From NCBI GenBank assembly GCA_030372985.1, contig JAUCQB010000049.1, forward strand, positions 1 to 39,358: a stretch of 39,358 nucleotides of DNA. The letters run 5' to 3'. The stretch is from Phycisphaerae bacterium (GTDB lineage Bacteria; Planctomycetota; Phycisphaerae; UBA1845; PWPN01). Positions 16,220-26,770 of this stretch are shown piece after piece. The notes beneath the pieces were generated by a model. It worked only from the letters and a program-made list of their open reading frames with translations, searched no databases and was not told where the DNA came from. How positions within the stretch are numbered: position 1 is the stretch's first letter; each line of letters opens with the position of its first letter. The position numbers and the translations under genes were made by a program.

Positions 16220-17728
16220 TCAGCGACTCCGGTGACCGGGGGGGCGCCGCGCTGTGGCCGCCAGCTCCGCTCTGAAGTCCTTGATCGCTTTGTATGCAGG
16301 CTTCGGCGTAAGATCGCCGTTGAGCAGTCCGCCGAAGGGAATCAGTTGGTTCGATGGTCGATCGGCCAGATCCCACCATGTGATGCTGTCCACGAACGGC
16401 TTGCTCAGGGCAACGGTGTAGAAGCCCTTAATCCATTTTGCCTGAACGGCCTCATCCCAGGGCCTGAGCCAGCACCCGCCGCCGAGGCTGCCCTTCTCCC
16501 CGATCATCTTCGAGGGCACCTGAACAGCCGTAATGTGAACAGGTTTCCCGAGATTGCCAAGGCGATCGAGCTTATCCGAAATCTGGAACATATCCCGGAC
16601 GAACATCCCGTCCTGAGGTGCTCCAAAAACGAACTGGGCGGCAATGCCATCAAATCCGACTCCGCTCTGACTGATCATGTCGGCGTAGAACATGGGCGGA
16701 ATGGTCCGCTGGTTGCGAGCATAGTACTCGCCCCACGGTGCGACCAGATCGATGGCCACCTGGGATGACCTGGCCGCCAGTTGTTTCACCAGAGATACCG
16801 TCACCCGCGTCAGGTCCATGATTTGCTCAAAGGTGAAGTTGAAGGCGTTCGCGGCGTGAATGCCGCTGACCACGTCCCAACAAAAGACATAGTTGCCATA
16901 CCGTTCGACGGTTCGCCGAACGTGCTCCACGAGAGCGCTTCGAACGGACTCGTAGTCACCCTCATACTGGCTCAGCCAGTCGGGAATATGATCTGACGTC
17001 AGATTCACGAGCGGACCCATTCGGACCGGGATTCGGGACTTCGCCAGCCATTCGATCCAACTGTCGATCAACTGCCAATCACGTGTCTGCTGCCTGGGTT
17101 CGATCAGGCGCCAAGGCACCGGTATATAAGCGAAGTCGACGGATTCCTTGAAACGCTCGCGGTATTCGTCGGAGTTGTTGTGCAGATCCACGGCGCAGCC
17201 GAACACGCGCTTGGTGAAGCCGGGAGTCTGTTTTCGTCGGGCCAGGAACAAGTCGGCGTGGAACTGGCAGAGTTGCTCGCCGGCAACGAAGGCGACCTTC
17301 AAGGCCTCTTCGGCCGCCCTGGACTGCTCGATGGGCGAATCCGCACACAAAGCGCCGATGAACAGGTCCCGGGCCTTGTCAATCTGGCCGGCCACCTGTT
17401 CGACGCCTTCATAGTCAAACAGTCCCCAGTCTTCGCGCTTCTGGTTGATGCGGGTCAGGCGGCCGCGGACAAGCTCAAGCAGGAGGTTGTAGGGCTGGTC
17501 GCGATCCATGAGGCGGCCGGTTTCACTGAGAATGGCCCCGCAACCGGGAATTGGCCAAAGGACGGCCAAGCCCGCCGGCCCATCGGCCCGCTTCGCGCAG
17601 ACAATCTGAGAGTCTCGAAACTCGAGCTCGGCGCGCAGCGGCACCCCGTCACTGCCAACGAGGTAAGTGCCGGCAAGATCCATGTCGCTGACTGGCCGAC
17701 CATTGTGGTGCACCTGGAATCTTAACAT
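16220..17728 (-). CDS. GH10-fold protein lacking both catalytic glutamates (likely non-catalytic)
   Basis: 502 residues without a signal peptide. An N-terminal beta-rich domain of ~170 residues is followed by a TIM-barrel resembling GH10 endo-1,4-beta-xylanases: FAYIPVPWRLIEPRQ (strand 3 region), VFCWDVV, and GKPVHITAVQVPSK (nucleophile strand). The acid/base motif is normally WDVVNE; here it is WDVVSG (S288, G289). The nucleophile motif is normally ITELD; here it is ITAVQ (A401). The spacing of 112 residues between the sites fits GH10, so the alignment is credible, and both catalytic Glu are absent. It may bind carbohydrate or have another role. The ATG at 17728 has no clear ribosome binding site. 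Confidence 0.7.
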   Translation of the reverse strand: MLRFQVHHNGRPVSDMDLAGTYLVGSDGVPLRAELEFRDSQIVCAKRADGPAGLAVLWPIPGCGAILSETGRLMDRDQPYNLLLELVRGRLTRINQKREDWGLFDYEGVEQVAGQIDKARDLFIGALCADSPIEQSRAAEEALKVAFVAGEQLCQFHADLFLARRKQTPGFTKRVFGCAVDLHNNSDEYRERFKESVDFAYIPVPWRLIEPRQQTRDWQLIDSWIEWLAKSRIPVRMGPLVNLTSDHIPDWLSQYEGDYESVRSALVEHVRRTVERYGNYVFCWDVVSGIHAANAFNFTFEQIMDLTRVTVSLVKQLAARSSQVAIDLVAPWGEYYARNQRTIPPMFYADMISQSGVGFDGIAAQFVFGAPQDGMFVRDMFQISDKLDRLGNLGKPVHITAVQVPSKMIGEKGSLGGGCWLRPWDEAVQAKWIKGFYTVALSKPFVDSITWWDLADRPSNQLIPFGGLLNGDLTPKPAYKAIKDFRAELAATARRPPGHRSR

Positions 17729-17973
17729 TAGTGGCTACCGATAGTTATGGAATAAGTTTATGACAAGTATGAATCCGGAAACCCGCCCAATGGGCAATGC
17801 CTCCCTATCGGCCAACCGGTACCACCACATTCAGTTCAGACTGTGCACCTCCTGCCGCCTTATTCTAAGCTCACTCGCGGCTTTTCGGTGTCCATCGGAA
17901 TGGTAAGGCATTCCAGGTGCCAACTCAAGCCTCGGGGTTGCTATGCCCTTAGATGCTCTCTAAACTCGGTTTG
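17729..17973. other. Intergenic region between GH10-like gene and TPP riboswitch
   Basis: These 245 bases hold the divergent promoters of the GH10-like gene (minus strand) and of thiC. The part next to the GH10-like gene (17730-17780) is markedly A+T-rich for this genome, as expected for a promoter, but I cannot fix the boxes. No gene is visible. Confidence 0.4.
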
Positions 17974-18110
17974 TTCGCCGGGGGTGACTGGCACGCGGCC
18001 AGTCTGAGATGGGCGACACGGTCGGTCGCTATACCCTTGGAACCTGATCAGTGAAACCCGCCGTCCGCTCAGGCAGTTATCGGCGGGGAGACCTGCGTAG
18101 GGAAGGCGAG
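17974..18110 (+). promoter_or_regulatory. TPP (THI-box) riboswitch upstream of thiC
   Basis: The conserved thiamine pyrophosphate aptamer elements are in order. The closing stem TTCGCC (17974-17979) pairs with GGCGAG (18105-18110). Then come GGGGTG, the stem TGACTGG/CCAGT, the CTGAGAT core (18004-18010), ACCCTTGGAACCTGATC (18033-18049) and CTGCGTAGGGAAG (18093-18105). A long optional arm lies between GATC and CTGCG. Known behaviour: TPP binding represses the downstream thiamine gene. It stands 110 bases before thiC on the same strand. Confidence 0.92.
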
Positions 18111-18178
18111 AGCACTCCAGACTGCGACCCGGTTTGCGGTCAGCGACTCCCCTCCCAGATCCGGTCAGTCATGCAGTG

Positions 18179-18198
18179 CCGGGCGCGGCCATGCCCGG
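18179..18198 (+). promoter_or_regulatory. Hairpin in the thiC leader, possible riboswitch expression platform
   Basis: CCGGGC (18179-18184) can pair with GCCCGG (18193-18198), ending seven bases before the GAGGA ribosome binding site (18206-18210) of thiC. There is no U-run, so translation control is more likely than termination. The switching partner was not identified. Confidence 0.35.
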
Positions 18199-18216
18199 AC
18201 AGCTTGAGGATGATGA

Positions 18217-19956
<1,740 letters not shown>

Positions 19957-20017
19957 CGATGGGGAACAGGCCAGCACACCGGGCACAGGATAACCTCGGC
20001 GCAGGTGAATGCGGTCG

Positions 20018-22183
20018 TTACCGTCGCTTCCATTGCCGATCAAGCCATTCGTACATCTCCAGCTTGTCCTGGTCGGCGACGGCATGCTTGCCCGGCCGCA
20101 GGACGTTGACCAGCAGATTCTCACGGCCGTAGAGCTTCCAGATCGGCCGGGCGGCCTCGCCGGCCTCGAACGCACTCTCCGATTCGGTGAAGATCTGGTC
20201 ATCCTTCGTGTTGTACTGGTACACCGCGCGAGGTGCCGCCAGTCGCAGCACGTCGTCCCAATCCCAGTGCGGCAGGCGACCGGTCTGGAACACCGGGCGC
20301 AGCCGGGGCATGTAGCTGAACCAGTGGTCGCGCGCCCAGCGGAGACGGCCCTCCTGGTTCTCGGCCCTGAAAGTGGCATAGCCGCAACTGGCGACGGCGG
20401 CCTTCACCCGCTCGTCGAACGCGGCCAGCATGAGCGCTTCCTCGGCACCCAGCGAATGCCCGATCGTCACGAGGCGGTTTCGATCGATCCCTTCGACCGC
20501 CACCAGCACGTCCAGAGCCCGTTGTGCGTCATAAAGCATCTTGCCCATCGCCGAGATGTCGGGATGCCGCAGATAATGGCCGCGGGTGTCGAATGCCCCG
20601 TCGGCGTCGATCCGCTCGCCTGCGGTGATCGAATCCGGCGAGAGGGTGATGTACCCCCGCTCGGCTAGCTCGGAGCCGAACGCCAGAGACTTATCGCCCG
20701 CCACGCCCACGGCCTCGCGCTTGCCCTCGGCCGCGGTCTGATGGAGCACCAGTACGGCCGGCGATTGCCCTGATCGCCGAGCCGGCAGGCACAGGTACGC
20801 CCGCACCCGCTCATCCTTGTCGACCGAGTATTCGATGAGTCGACGCTCGTACTTGGCGAGTTTTTCGTGGGAGATCGTTTTCAAATCAGGCGACGCTGGC
20901 TGTGTCGTCGGCGTTCCAATGGTTCGGCGGATCACCCGCTTGATCACCTCGCGACGGGCTTGCCACTCCTTGAGGTCAGTCGGTTTGGCTCGCAGGTCCG
21001 GGAGGGGGAACAACCGTTGCTCCAGCCATGTGTACGCTGCCTCGCGGGCCGGCCCCGGGAACTCGTGCCCGCTGTCCTGGAAACTCCAGGCCAGATCGTT
21101 TGCCGCTCCATAGAGGCCGTACACCGAACGGACGTCCTTGAACATCGCGTCGAGATTATCGGTGTTCGGGAAAATGTCGTCCCGGGTGGTGTACCACACG
21201 TACAGCGGCCGGGGAGCCACCAGGGCACAGATCTCGTGCCAATCGAAGGGGATCGACGCCACATCCGGCAGATAGGTGCCGAGCTGCGGGATCAGGGCGG
21301 TCAAGTGCGACCAGCGATCGGGCTTCGGGTCGCTGCGCAGGGTGGTGAATCCACAACTGGCGATGACCAGCGAGATTCGCGGCTCGAAAGCGGCGGCGTA
21401 CAGCGAGCCATACGCGCCGTGAGAGTGCCCGATGCAGCCGATCTGCAACGGATCGACGAACGGGAGCGTTTCCAGCCAGTCGATGATCCGGGCGATGTCC
21501 CAGTTCATCTTGCCGACGAAGGACCACTTCGGGTGCCTGCGGTAGAAATCGAGGCTGTTGGCGTAGGGCTGCGCACCGGCGGGGATGCGCTCGCCGAAAC
21601 CGATGACATCGGGTGCGATACAGACATAGCCGCGACGAACCAGTTGCAGGGCGAAGGAAAGATCGGAGCTCCCCTTGATACCGCAGGGCTCATCCTTGCC
21701 CTGAGGAACCGTCTGGTGCAGGCAGATCATGGTCGGCAGGCGCATGCTGGGCATGTCCTTGGGCAGCAGCAGGTATGCGGGAATCCAGTCATCGGCCTCG
21801 GTGCGGATGCGGATGTGCCGGCGGACATGGTCGTCGAGCGTCTGCTCCCTGTCCTGTTGAGCCTCGGGCGGTAGGACGGTCAGGCCAGTCGGTTCGCCGA
21901 TGATGCGAGCGAGGGCATCGGCAATGCGAGCCCGCTTGGCCTCCCATGCCTTGATGCCGTCGATCTTTTTCCCATCGCCCTCGCGGGTCTCCAGTAGCGG
22001 GGCGAGGTCTTTGCGGCCCGCCTGGTCAGTCTTCAGTTCGGGCTTCGTCCAGGTGGTGACCTTCTTCCACTCGTTCCAGTCGTGGCCCGGCCAGGCGTGA
22101 GTCGTCGCGGGCAGGGTCAGGATTAGAGCTGCCACCGCGGGCAGGACGAGGAAACCCTGGCCTGAACCTCGGTTTCGTGTCAC
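20018..22183 (-). CDS. Tandem alpha/beta-hydrolase (acetyl xylan esterase-like), secreted
   Basis: A 721-residue exported protein with two alpha/beta-hydrolase domains of the dienelactone hydrolase/acetyl-xylan-esterase type in one chain. The signal is FLVLPAVAALILTLPATTHA. Domain 1 has GCIGHSHGAYGS (Ser254), TRDDIFPNTDN (acid) and DSGHEFPG (His). Domain 2 has GHSLGAEEAL (Ser577), TKDDQIFTESE and GKHAVAD. Each domain repeats the LHQT(V/A)xxGK and GxGERI/AGERI segments, so this is an internal duplication, and both triads look complete. It probably removes acyl groups from a polysaccharide. I start at GTG 22183 (GGAG 8 bases upstream, GTGA overlap with the heparinase-like gene); an ATG at 22225 is also in frame. 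It is the last gene of the long operon. Confidence 0.8.
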   Translation of the reverse strand: MTRNRGSGQGFLVLPAVAALILTLPATTHAWPGHDWNEWKKVTTWTKPELKTDQAGRKDLAPLLETREGDGKKIDGIKAWEAKRARIADALARIIGEPTGLTVLPPEAQQDREQTLDDHVRRHIRIRTEADDWIPAYLLLPKDMPSMRLPTMICLHQTVPQGKDEPCGIKGSSDLSFALQLVRRGYVCIAPDVIGFGERIPAGAQPYANSLDFYRRHPKWSFVGKMNWDIARIIDWLETLPFVDPLQIGCIGHSHGAYGSLYAAAFEPRISLVIASCGFTTLRSDPKPDRWSHLTALIPQLGTYLPDVASIPFDWHEICALVAPRPLYVWYTTRDDIFPNTDNLDAMFKDVRSVYGLYGAANDLAWSFQDSGHEFPGPAREAAYTWLEQRLFPLPDLRAKPTDLKEWQARREVIKRVIRRTIGTPTTQPASPDLKTISHEKLAKYERRLIEYSVDKDERVRAYLCLPARRSGQSPAVLVLHQTAAEGKREAVGVAGDKSLAFGSELAERGYITLSPDSITAGERIDADGAFDTRGHYLRHPDISAMGKMLYDAQRALDVLVAVEGIDRNRLVTIGHSLGAEEALMLAAFDERVKAAVASCGYATFRAENQEGRLRWARDHWFSYMPRLRPVFQTGRLPHWDWDDVLRLAAPRAVYQYNTKDDQIFTESESAFEAGEAARPIWKLYGRENLLVNVLRPGKHAVADQDKLEMYEWLDRQWKRR

Positions 22184-24963
22184 CGGCTCTTCTCCTTTGG
22201 ATGGGGAGCGGCTGCCGGAGGCCATTCAGCGGAATCGGCCCCTTCGGGTACCTTGATCTCGAGGCTCTTGTATACCATCCGCGATCCGCGGCACAGGGCG
22301 GCCGACTCCGCGACGCCGTCGGGCTTCAGGCGGAGCAGGACCAGGTCGGCGTCCGTCCGGATGCTGAAATCGGGTTGGAGCAGCAGCCCGGCCGCGGCTT
22401 TGTCTTCGGGATCGCGGGCCACGATCACATCCTGACGGCCGTCGGCGAGAGTCACCAGCACCGCCACGTTGCTGTCGGCCAGGGTTGCGCCGCTGGCCGA
22501 TTGGAGCCCAAGTCGGCGGATAGATGTGGCGATCGGTTGGGTTGCGTACGGCTCGATCACCGAGACAAACGTCGATTCGAGCGGTCGGCCGGCCTCGGCC
22601 TGCCGACGGACCAGCACGCGGGGGATCCAGACCTCGCCGGATGAGTCGTAGCCGCCAGCAACGATCCATCCCTCCACGATACCGGCTTGGGCATCCGAGG
22701 TCAGATCGGTGTAACGCATTTTCACCTGAGAATCGGCGGGCAAGTACTTGTAGTGATCATCGATGTTCCAATCGACGTGCCAGCCGGGCTGGGGCTTGGG
22801 ATCGATGCGGCAGTTTCGCATCTGCGTGTCGTGGCCGTAATCGGCGGCGGGTTGGAGGTTGAGACCCGTTGCCGTGGCCTCGCCAAAATGGCTCTGGGTG
22901 AACTTGGTGTGATCCGCACCCCCGGCGATGCGGAACGTGTCAAGCACATAGAAGTCGCTCGGTGACACATCGATCAAAGCGACTGTCCGCTCGAAGCGCC
23001 GACCCTGATTCATTGCCGGTCCGGCGGCGCGGATGGCATGGACTTGCCGGCCGTCAAACCAGAGCGTCGTCTGCCCCGCGCCGGGGCTGGTGTTCTGTCC
23101 GTCGACGGTCACGGTGTTGTGGGCGGCGGTCATGGTGTACCAGCGGGCACGCGGCGAGTCCCATCCGCCGAACTGCACGGGCGGGTAGCCGAACTCCGGC
23201 ATCAGGTCGAGGCCCTTGGCGTAGAGGCCGAGGTTCATGCCGTCGGCGTGACTGTGGGCTCCACCGGAGTCGTAGTCGAGCCAGACCGCCCGCGCGTCGG
23301 CGCCCTGGCCGGAACGGAGGATCGCCAGGTGCCACTGCTGCTTGTTCACGCTGGGCAGGCGAATCTCCGAGCCTTCTTTCTCGATGACTTCGCCGACCGC
23401 CTTGCGAAACGCGGCCGGGTCTTTGGCATACAGATCGAACGGCAGGCCGTCGAGACGGTCGCCGTTGGCCCGGTAGAGGGTCTGGAGATAGGCGACCTCG
23501 CCGGTGCAACGATAGAAGTTCCACAGCAGGCTGTAACAGGACGGGGCGGCACAGGTCCAGGAAGGAAAAGAGCTCGGGTTGGCGAACGAAGTCGTGAGCG
23601 GCATGCCCGCGTAGCCGCCGCTGATCGATGCGAAACTGCCCGCATCGCCGCACGTGGGGTAATATCGCCCGAGACAGAGGGTGTCAATGTGAAAACGGTA
23701 GGTCTCCTTCAGACGTGGATGCCGTTCGAGCAGGCGGGCGAGGAAATCGGGGTCGGCCTTGCTGAATTCCGCGAGGAACATCGCCATGCCCTGAATGGTG
23801 AAGACGGTGTAGCCGGACAGGCCTTTCTCGCCGGTCACGCCGTCGACGGAGGTGGCCTTTTCGAGCATCGCGTCCACGGTGCGGTCGAATGCGGCCTTGT
23901 TCTCGTCTCCGCCGAGCACTGCATGAATAATGGCGACGGTGATCTCCGTGCGCGGATAGTTGGAGGTGATCCTGTGGCGGTTGACGATGGCGTCGTTGAG
24001 GATTCCACTTTCGATGTTGCGCTGGATGTCGGCAAAAGTGCTTTTCGGGTTCTCCAACCCGCACTCGCGTGCCTTGCGTGAAAGAAACGTGACGAGATCC
24101 GCATCGCGGCGGACAGCCTCGAAGATCATGTCGTACGCCATGACCAGTTCGCGGGTCTCCTCGCAGGCGTCGTGCCAGATCGAGATATAGCCGTTGGAGC
24201 CGAGTCGCCGTTCATAGCAGACCGCCTGCTGCTCGTAGTCGAACAGCGGGTAGAGGTCGGCCACGCGATCGAGCATGATGGCCGCCTTGTGGGCGTAAGC
24301 GGTGTCACCCGTCAGCAGGTATGCGGCGCTCATTGTCCGGATGCCGCCCAGTACCGCCTGTTTCCACTGGCCGTAGATCTGGTAGGCCCCCATGAACCGC
24401 CAACGCTTGTCACCCTCGACGTATCCTTCTCCATCGTCCACGCCGAACCTGTGTTTCGGGTCGGCGGGATCGGGATGCTCGGTGTTGAACAGCAGGGATC
24501 GATCGGCGCGAGCCGGGTCGAAGACACCCTTCTTGTCGAGACCCGACTGGAAGAATTTGAGGAAGTCGTTTTTCGGAAACAGCTCCTTGCAGTGAGGGCA
24601 TTCGACTTTCCACGGCCTCTCCAGGGCATCGCACTTCCAGGTATACATCGGGACACCCTGACCGCAGGCCGGGCAGTGGCCGTTGGACCAGACCATCCAC
24701 GAGCGAGTGATACCCGGGCCGAACATCAGGGACCACAGTTCGTCGTCCGATTTGTCCATCCACGGTTTGGCGGCCTTGACCAGGCTGTCGCTCACGCTGG
24801 CGGCCCAGGGGTCGCGGGCCGCGTTGTCGCGGAGTTGTTGCACGATGGCGGGCGGGTACAGGGTACTGCCGTGCTTGGTTGTTCGGGCGGGCTCGGTCGC
24901 TACTGGTTGGGCCGCTGCACAAACGGACACGGCCAGCAGGATCAGCGTTGGGGATAGCTGCAT
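22180..24963 (-). CDS. Heparinase II/III-like polysaccharide lyase, secreted
   Basis: A 927-residue protein with a signal peptide (MQLSPTLILLAVSVCAAAQP). Two CxxC pairs form a zinc-ribbon-like insert near residues 105-135 (CPACG .. CPHCKELFP). A long (alpha/alpha) toroid follows, then the heparinase II/III-like beta-sandwich with GGAHSHADGMNLGLYAKG, WDSPRARWY and TAAHNTVTVDGQ. These correspond to the GxHxHxD and AHN blocks of the family. Members cleave uronic-acid-containing glycans such as heparan sulfate or alginate by beta-elimination. The start ATG at 24963 has GGAG seven bases upstream; ATGs at 24969 and 24996 are also in frame. It is coupled to the esterase (GTGA overlap). Confidence 0.82.
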   Translation of the reverse strand: MQLSPTLILLAVSVCAAAQPVATEPARTTKHGSTLYPPAIVQQLRDNAARDPWAASVSDSLVKAAKPWMDKSDDELWSLMFGPGITRSWMVWSNGHCPACGQGVPMYTWKCDALERPWKVECPHCKELFPKNDFLKFFQSGLDKKGVFDPARADRSLLFNTEHPDPADPKHRFGVDDGEGYVEGDKRWRFMGAYQIYGQWKQAVLGGIRTMSAAYLLTGDTAYAHKAAIMLDRVADLYPLFDYEQQAVCYERRLGSNGYISIWHDACEETRELVMAYDMIFEAVRRDADLVTFLSRKARECGLENPKSTFADIQRNIESGILNDAIVNRHRITSNYPRTEITVAIIHAVLGGDENKAAFDRTVDAMLEKATSVDGVTGEKGLSGYTVFTIQGMAMFLAEFSKADPDFLARLLERHPRLKETYRFHIDTLCLGRYYPTCGDAGSFASISGGYAGMPLTTSFANPSSFPSWTCAAPSCYSLLWNFYRCTGEVAYLQTLYRANGDRLDGLPFDLYAKDPAAFRKAVGEVIEKEGSEIRLPSVNKQQWHLAILRSGQGADARAVWLDYDSGGAHSHADGMNLGLYAKGLDLMPEFGYPPVQFGGWDSPRARWYTMTAAHNTVTVDGQNTSPGAGQTTLWFDGRQVHAIRAAGPAMNQGRRFERTVALIDVSPSDFYVLDTFRIAGGADHTKFTQSHFGEATATGLNLQPAADYGHDTQMRNCRIDPKPQPGWHVDWNIDDHYKYLPADSQVKMRYTDLTSDAQAGIVEGWIVAGGYDSSGEVWIPRVLVRRQAEAGRPLESTFVSVIEPYATQPIATSIRRLGLQSASGATLADSNVAVLVTLADGRQDVIVARDPEDKAAAGLLLQPDFSIRTDADLVLLRLKPDGVAESAALCRGSRMVYKSLEIKVPEGADSAEWPPAAAPHPKEKSR

Positions 24964-25007
24964 GGTCATACTCCGCACAGAGGAAAGCGAAAACATCTGC
25001 GGCGACG

Positions 25008-25757
25008 CTACAAGCCGAGCAGCCGGATGGCGTTCGCGGACGCTACCGCATCGCGTTGACTCGCCTCCAGCTCTGCGTGATCGAGCTTGGCCACATTGCA
25101 CGCCGGATAGTTGAGAGCTGCTCCTGTCCCGAAGAGAACGCGGTCGGCGCCAACCTGGCCGACCAGATTGGCCACCGAGTTGAACCCCTGCAGGCAGGAG
25201 ATCTCGTAGCTCACGTTGGGGCACTGGCTCATGACCTCCACCAGCGCCTGGTACTCGATCAGGTAGTTCGGGCCGCTGATAATGAAGGTGGTCGCCGCGT
25301 GCCGGCCCGCGAGCGTGCCGATACTCTCGATCGCCAGCGTTTTGAACCGCCAGTTCATCATCGGGCGCGTCGGCATCATCACGGGGATTCGCCGCTCTGC
25401 CGCCGCCCTGCAAACGTCGTCGGTGAAATCACTGTCCAGCGGATAGCTGTGGAAGAGCGGATAAAGCCGCACGCCGCGCATGCCCGCGTCCGCCAGGCGC
25501 CGCAATTCATCACCGTTGCCGTTCATGAAGGGGCTGAGCGTGGCCATGGGGATCAGACGGCCGGGGTGTCTCGCGGCGGCGGCGAGCGTTTCGTCGTTGC
25601 CCGCTTTCCAGTCGACCAGCACGCCGCGGAGGCTCAAAACCGCCGCTTTCTCGATGCCGTGGCGGTCCATCAAACCGACCAGGTCCTCGGCACTCTGGTG
25701 TGGAAGGTCCCAGTAGGGCCAGTGGCCGAAACAGGCATTGATGTCCACGCGCGTCAT
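25008..25757 (-). CDS. Amidohydrolase-2-fold protein without metal ligands (probable pseudoenzyme)
   Basis: 249 residues, cytoplasmic, a TIM-barrel paralogue of the next gene upstream in the operon. Aligned with that gene, every expected metal ligand is replaced. The N-terminal DGHVH becomes DINAC. ILSHTTP becomes VMMPTRP. VMAHMGG becomes FIISGPN. YGSDMP becomes FGTGAA. The scaffold motifs remain (MRGVRLYP, NVSYEISCLQG, ADRVLFG). It may therefore be a non-catalytic partner or a binding protein rather than a hydrolase or decarboxylase. The start ATG overlaps the preceding stop (ATGA, 25757-25754); 44 bases separate it from the lyase gene. Confidence 0.75.
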   Translation of the reverse strand: MTRVDINACFGHWPYWDLPHQSAEDLVGLMDRHGIEKAAVLSLRGVLVDWKAGNDETLAAAARHPGRLIPMATLSPFMNGNGDELRRLADAGMRGVRLYPLFHSYPLDSDFTDDVCRAAAERRIPVMMPTRPMMNWRFKTLAIESIGTLAGRHAATTFIISGPNYLIEYQALVEVMSQCPNVSYEISCLQGFNSVANLVGQVGADRVLFGTGAALNYPACNVAKLDHAELEASQRDAVASANAIRLLGL

Positions 25758-26488
25758 GGCAAGTTGAGCAACCGTTGCAGGTTGCCTCCGAGTATCAGGG
25801 CCTTGGCCCGATCGTCAAGCTCCGCCCCCGTGACCTTGGCCATCTGGGTGAACGGGTCGAGCAGCGGCATGTCGCTGCCGTAGAGGATCTTCTCCGGGCC
25901 GAGCTCGGCGACCGCATGTTCGACCATGCCGTTATCGATCTGCGAGCTGGCGGTGTCGAGCAGCAGGTTCGGATGCTTCTTGGCCACGGCCACTGCCCGA
26001 TGCCAGTCGCCGAAGGCGTACGGGTGGCCGCCCATGTGGGCCATGACCAGCCGGGCCTGCGGCACGTGCTGCATGAGGTGATCGCATTCATCGGGCGTGG
26101 TGTGCGACAGGATTGGCATGCCGTACTCGGCCGCGACCTCCAGCAGAGGATAGGTGGCCGGCTCGGTGATCGGGGCCTCGGGGTGCGAGTAGATCTTCAC
26201 CCCGCGAAAACCATACTTCTCACGGCAGCGGCGGATCTCGTCGATGGCCCGCCGGCCCAGTCGCGGCGTCGGCACGGAACAGTAGCCCATGAGCCGGTCC
26301 TGATGAGCGGCGACGTCGCGAGCCAGGCAGTCGTTGCCCTCGCTCATGTCGTAGAACAGCGAGTTGAGGTCGGTGACGAACAGCTTGTCGATGCCGAGCT
26401 GATCTGCCAGATGCAACAGCAGATCGACATCCGCTTTCATGTGAAAGAAGTTGCCGACCCCGATATGGACATGACCGTCGATGATCAT
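25754..26488 (-). CDS. Amidohydrolase family (ACMSD-like) metal-dependent hydrolase
   Basis: 244 residues, cytoplasmic, amidohydrolase-2 (ACMSD-like) TIM barrel. Metal ligands are visible: DGHVHIG (H6, H8), ILSHTTPDE, VMAHMGGHPYAFGDW and LYGSDMPLLDP, with GVKIYSHPEAP on strand 4. The family includes decarboxylases and lactonases acting on sugar- or aromatic-derived acids; the exact reaction is unknown. It is the first gene after the repeat/GxxExxY cassette, so the cassette separates it from the upstream half of the operon. Its start ATG at 26488 lies just beyond the left repeat module. Confidence 0.82.
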   Translation of the reverse strand: MIIDGHVHIGVGNFFHMKADVDLLLHLADQLGIDKLFVTDLNSLFYDMSEGNDCLARDVAAHQDRLMGYCSVPTPRLGRRAIDEIRRCREKYGFRGVKIYSHPEAPITEPATYPLLEVAAEYGMPILSHTTPDECDHLMQHVPQARLVMAHMGGHPYAFGDWHRAVAVAKKHPNLLLDTASSQIDNGMVEHAVAELGPEKILYGSDMPLLDPFTQMAKVTGAELDDRAKALILGGNLQRLLNLP

Positions 26489-26523
26489 TGGGCCACGAAA
26501 TACCTTTCTGACGGATCTCTGCC

Positions 26524-26718
26524 AGCACTCGCTAACCGAGGGGTTTTCATCACGAAAACACGAAAGGGAGAAAACACGAAAGAAGATAGACAGAAGGCGC
26601 TCGTGAGCAGGTTTGAGCCCCTTCCCCAGAGCGTTTGCCGTCCCAAGCTACCCGGAAGGCCGGCTTTTATGATTGTTGCCTTTCTTCTCGTGTTTTCGTA
26701 CTTTCGTGTTTTCGTGAT
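26524..26718. repeat. Repeat module copy 1 with inverted arms, beside the GxxExxY gene
   Basis: The module has a 26-base flank (26524-26549), a left arm (26550-26586), a ~93-base centre and a right arm (26680-26718). The left arm begins ATCACGAAAACACGAAAG, and the right arm is the inverted copy, ending with its exact complement. Copy 2 at 27181-27377 has the same order, orientation and length. The two flanks agree at about 20 of 26 positions, while the centres agree only in patches. The arms can form a long hairpin. Repeats of this CACGAAAACACGAAAG type are often seen near small genes in environmental genomes (from memory). Confidence 0.85.
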
Positions 26719-26770
26719 TACCACCCTCCGATTCTACAGGAACCTCTTGTCCGCCGTGACTGCTCTGTCG

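Noticed and set aside
24970..25413. N-terminal extension of the heparinase-like protein
   Set aside because: It lies over the amidohydrolase-like gene in another frame, lacks similarity and would bury a clear signal peptide; the ATG at 24963 has a good ribosome binding site.
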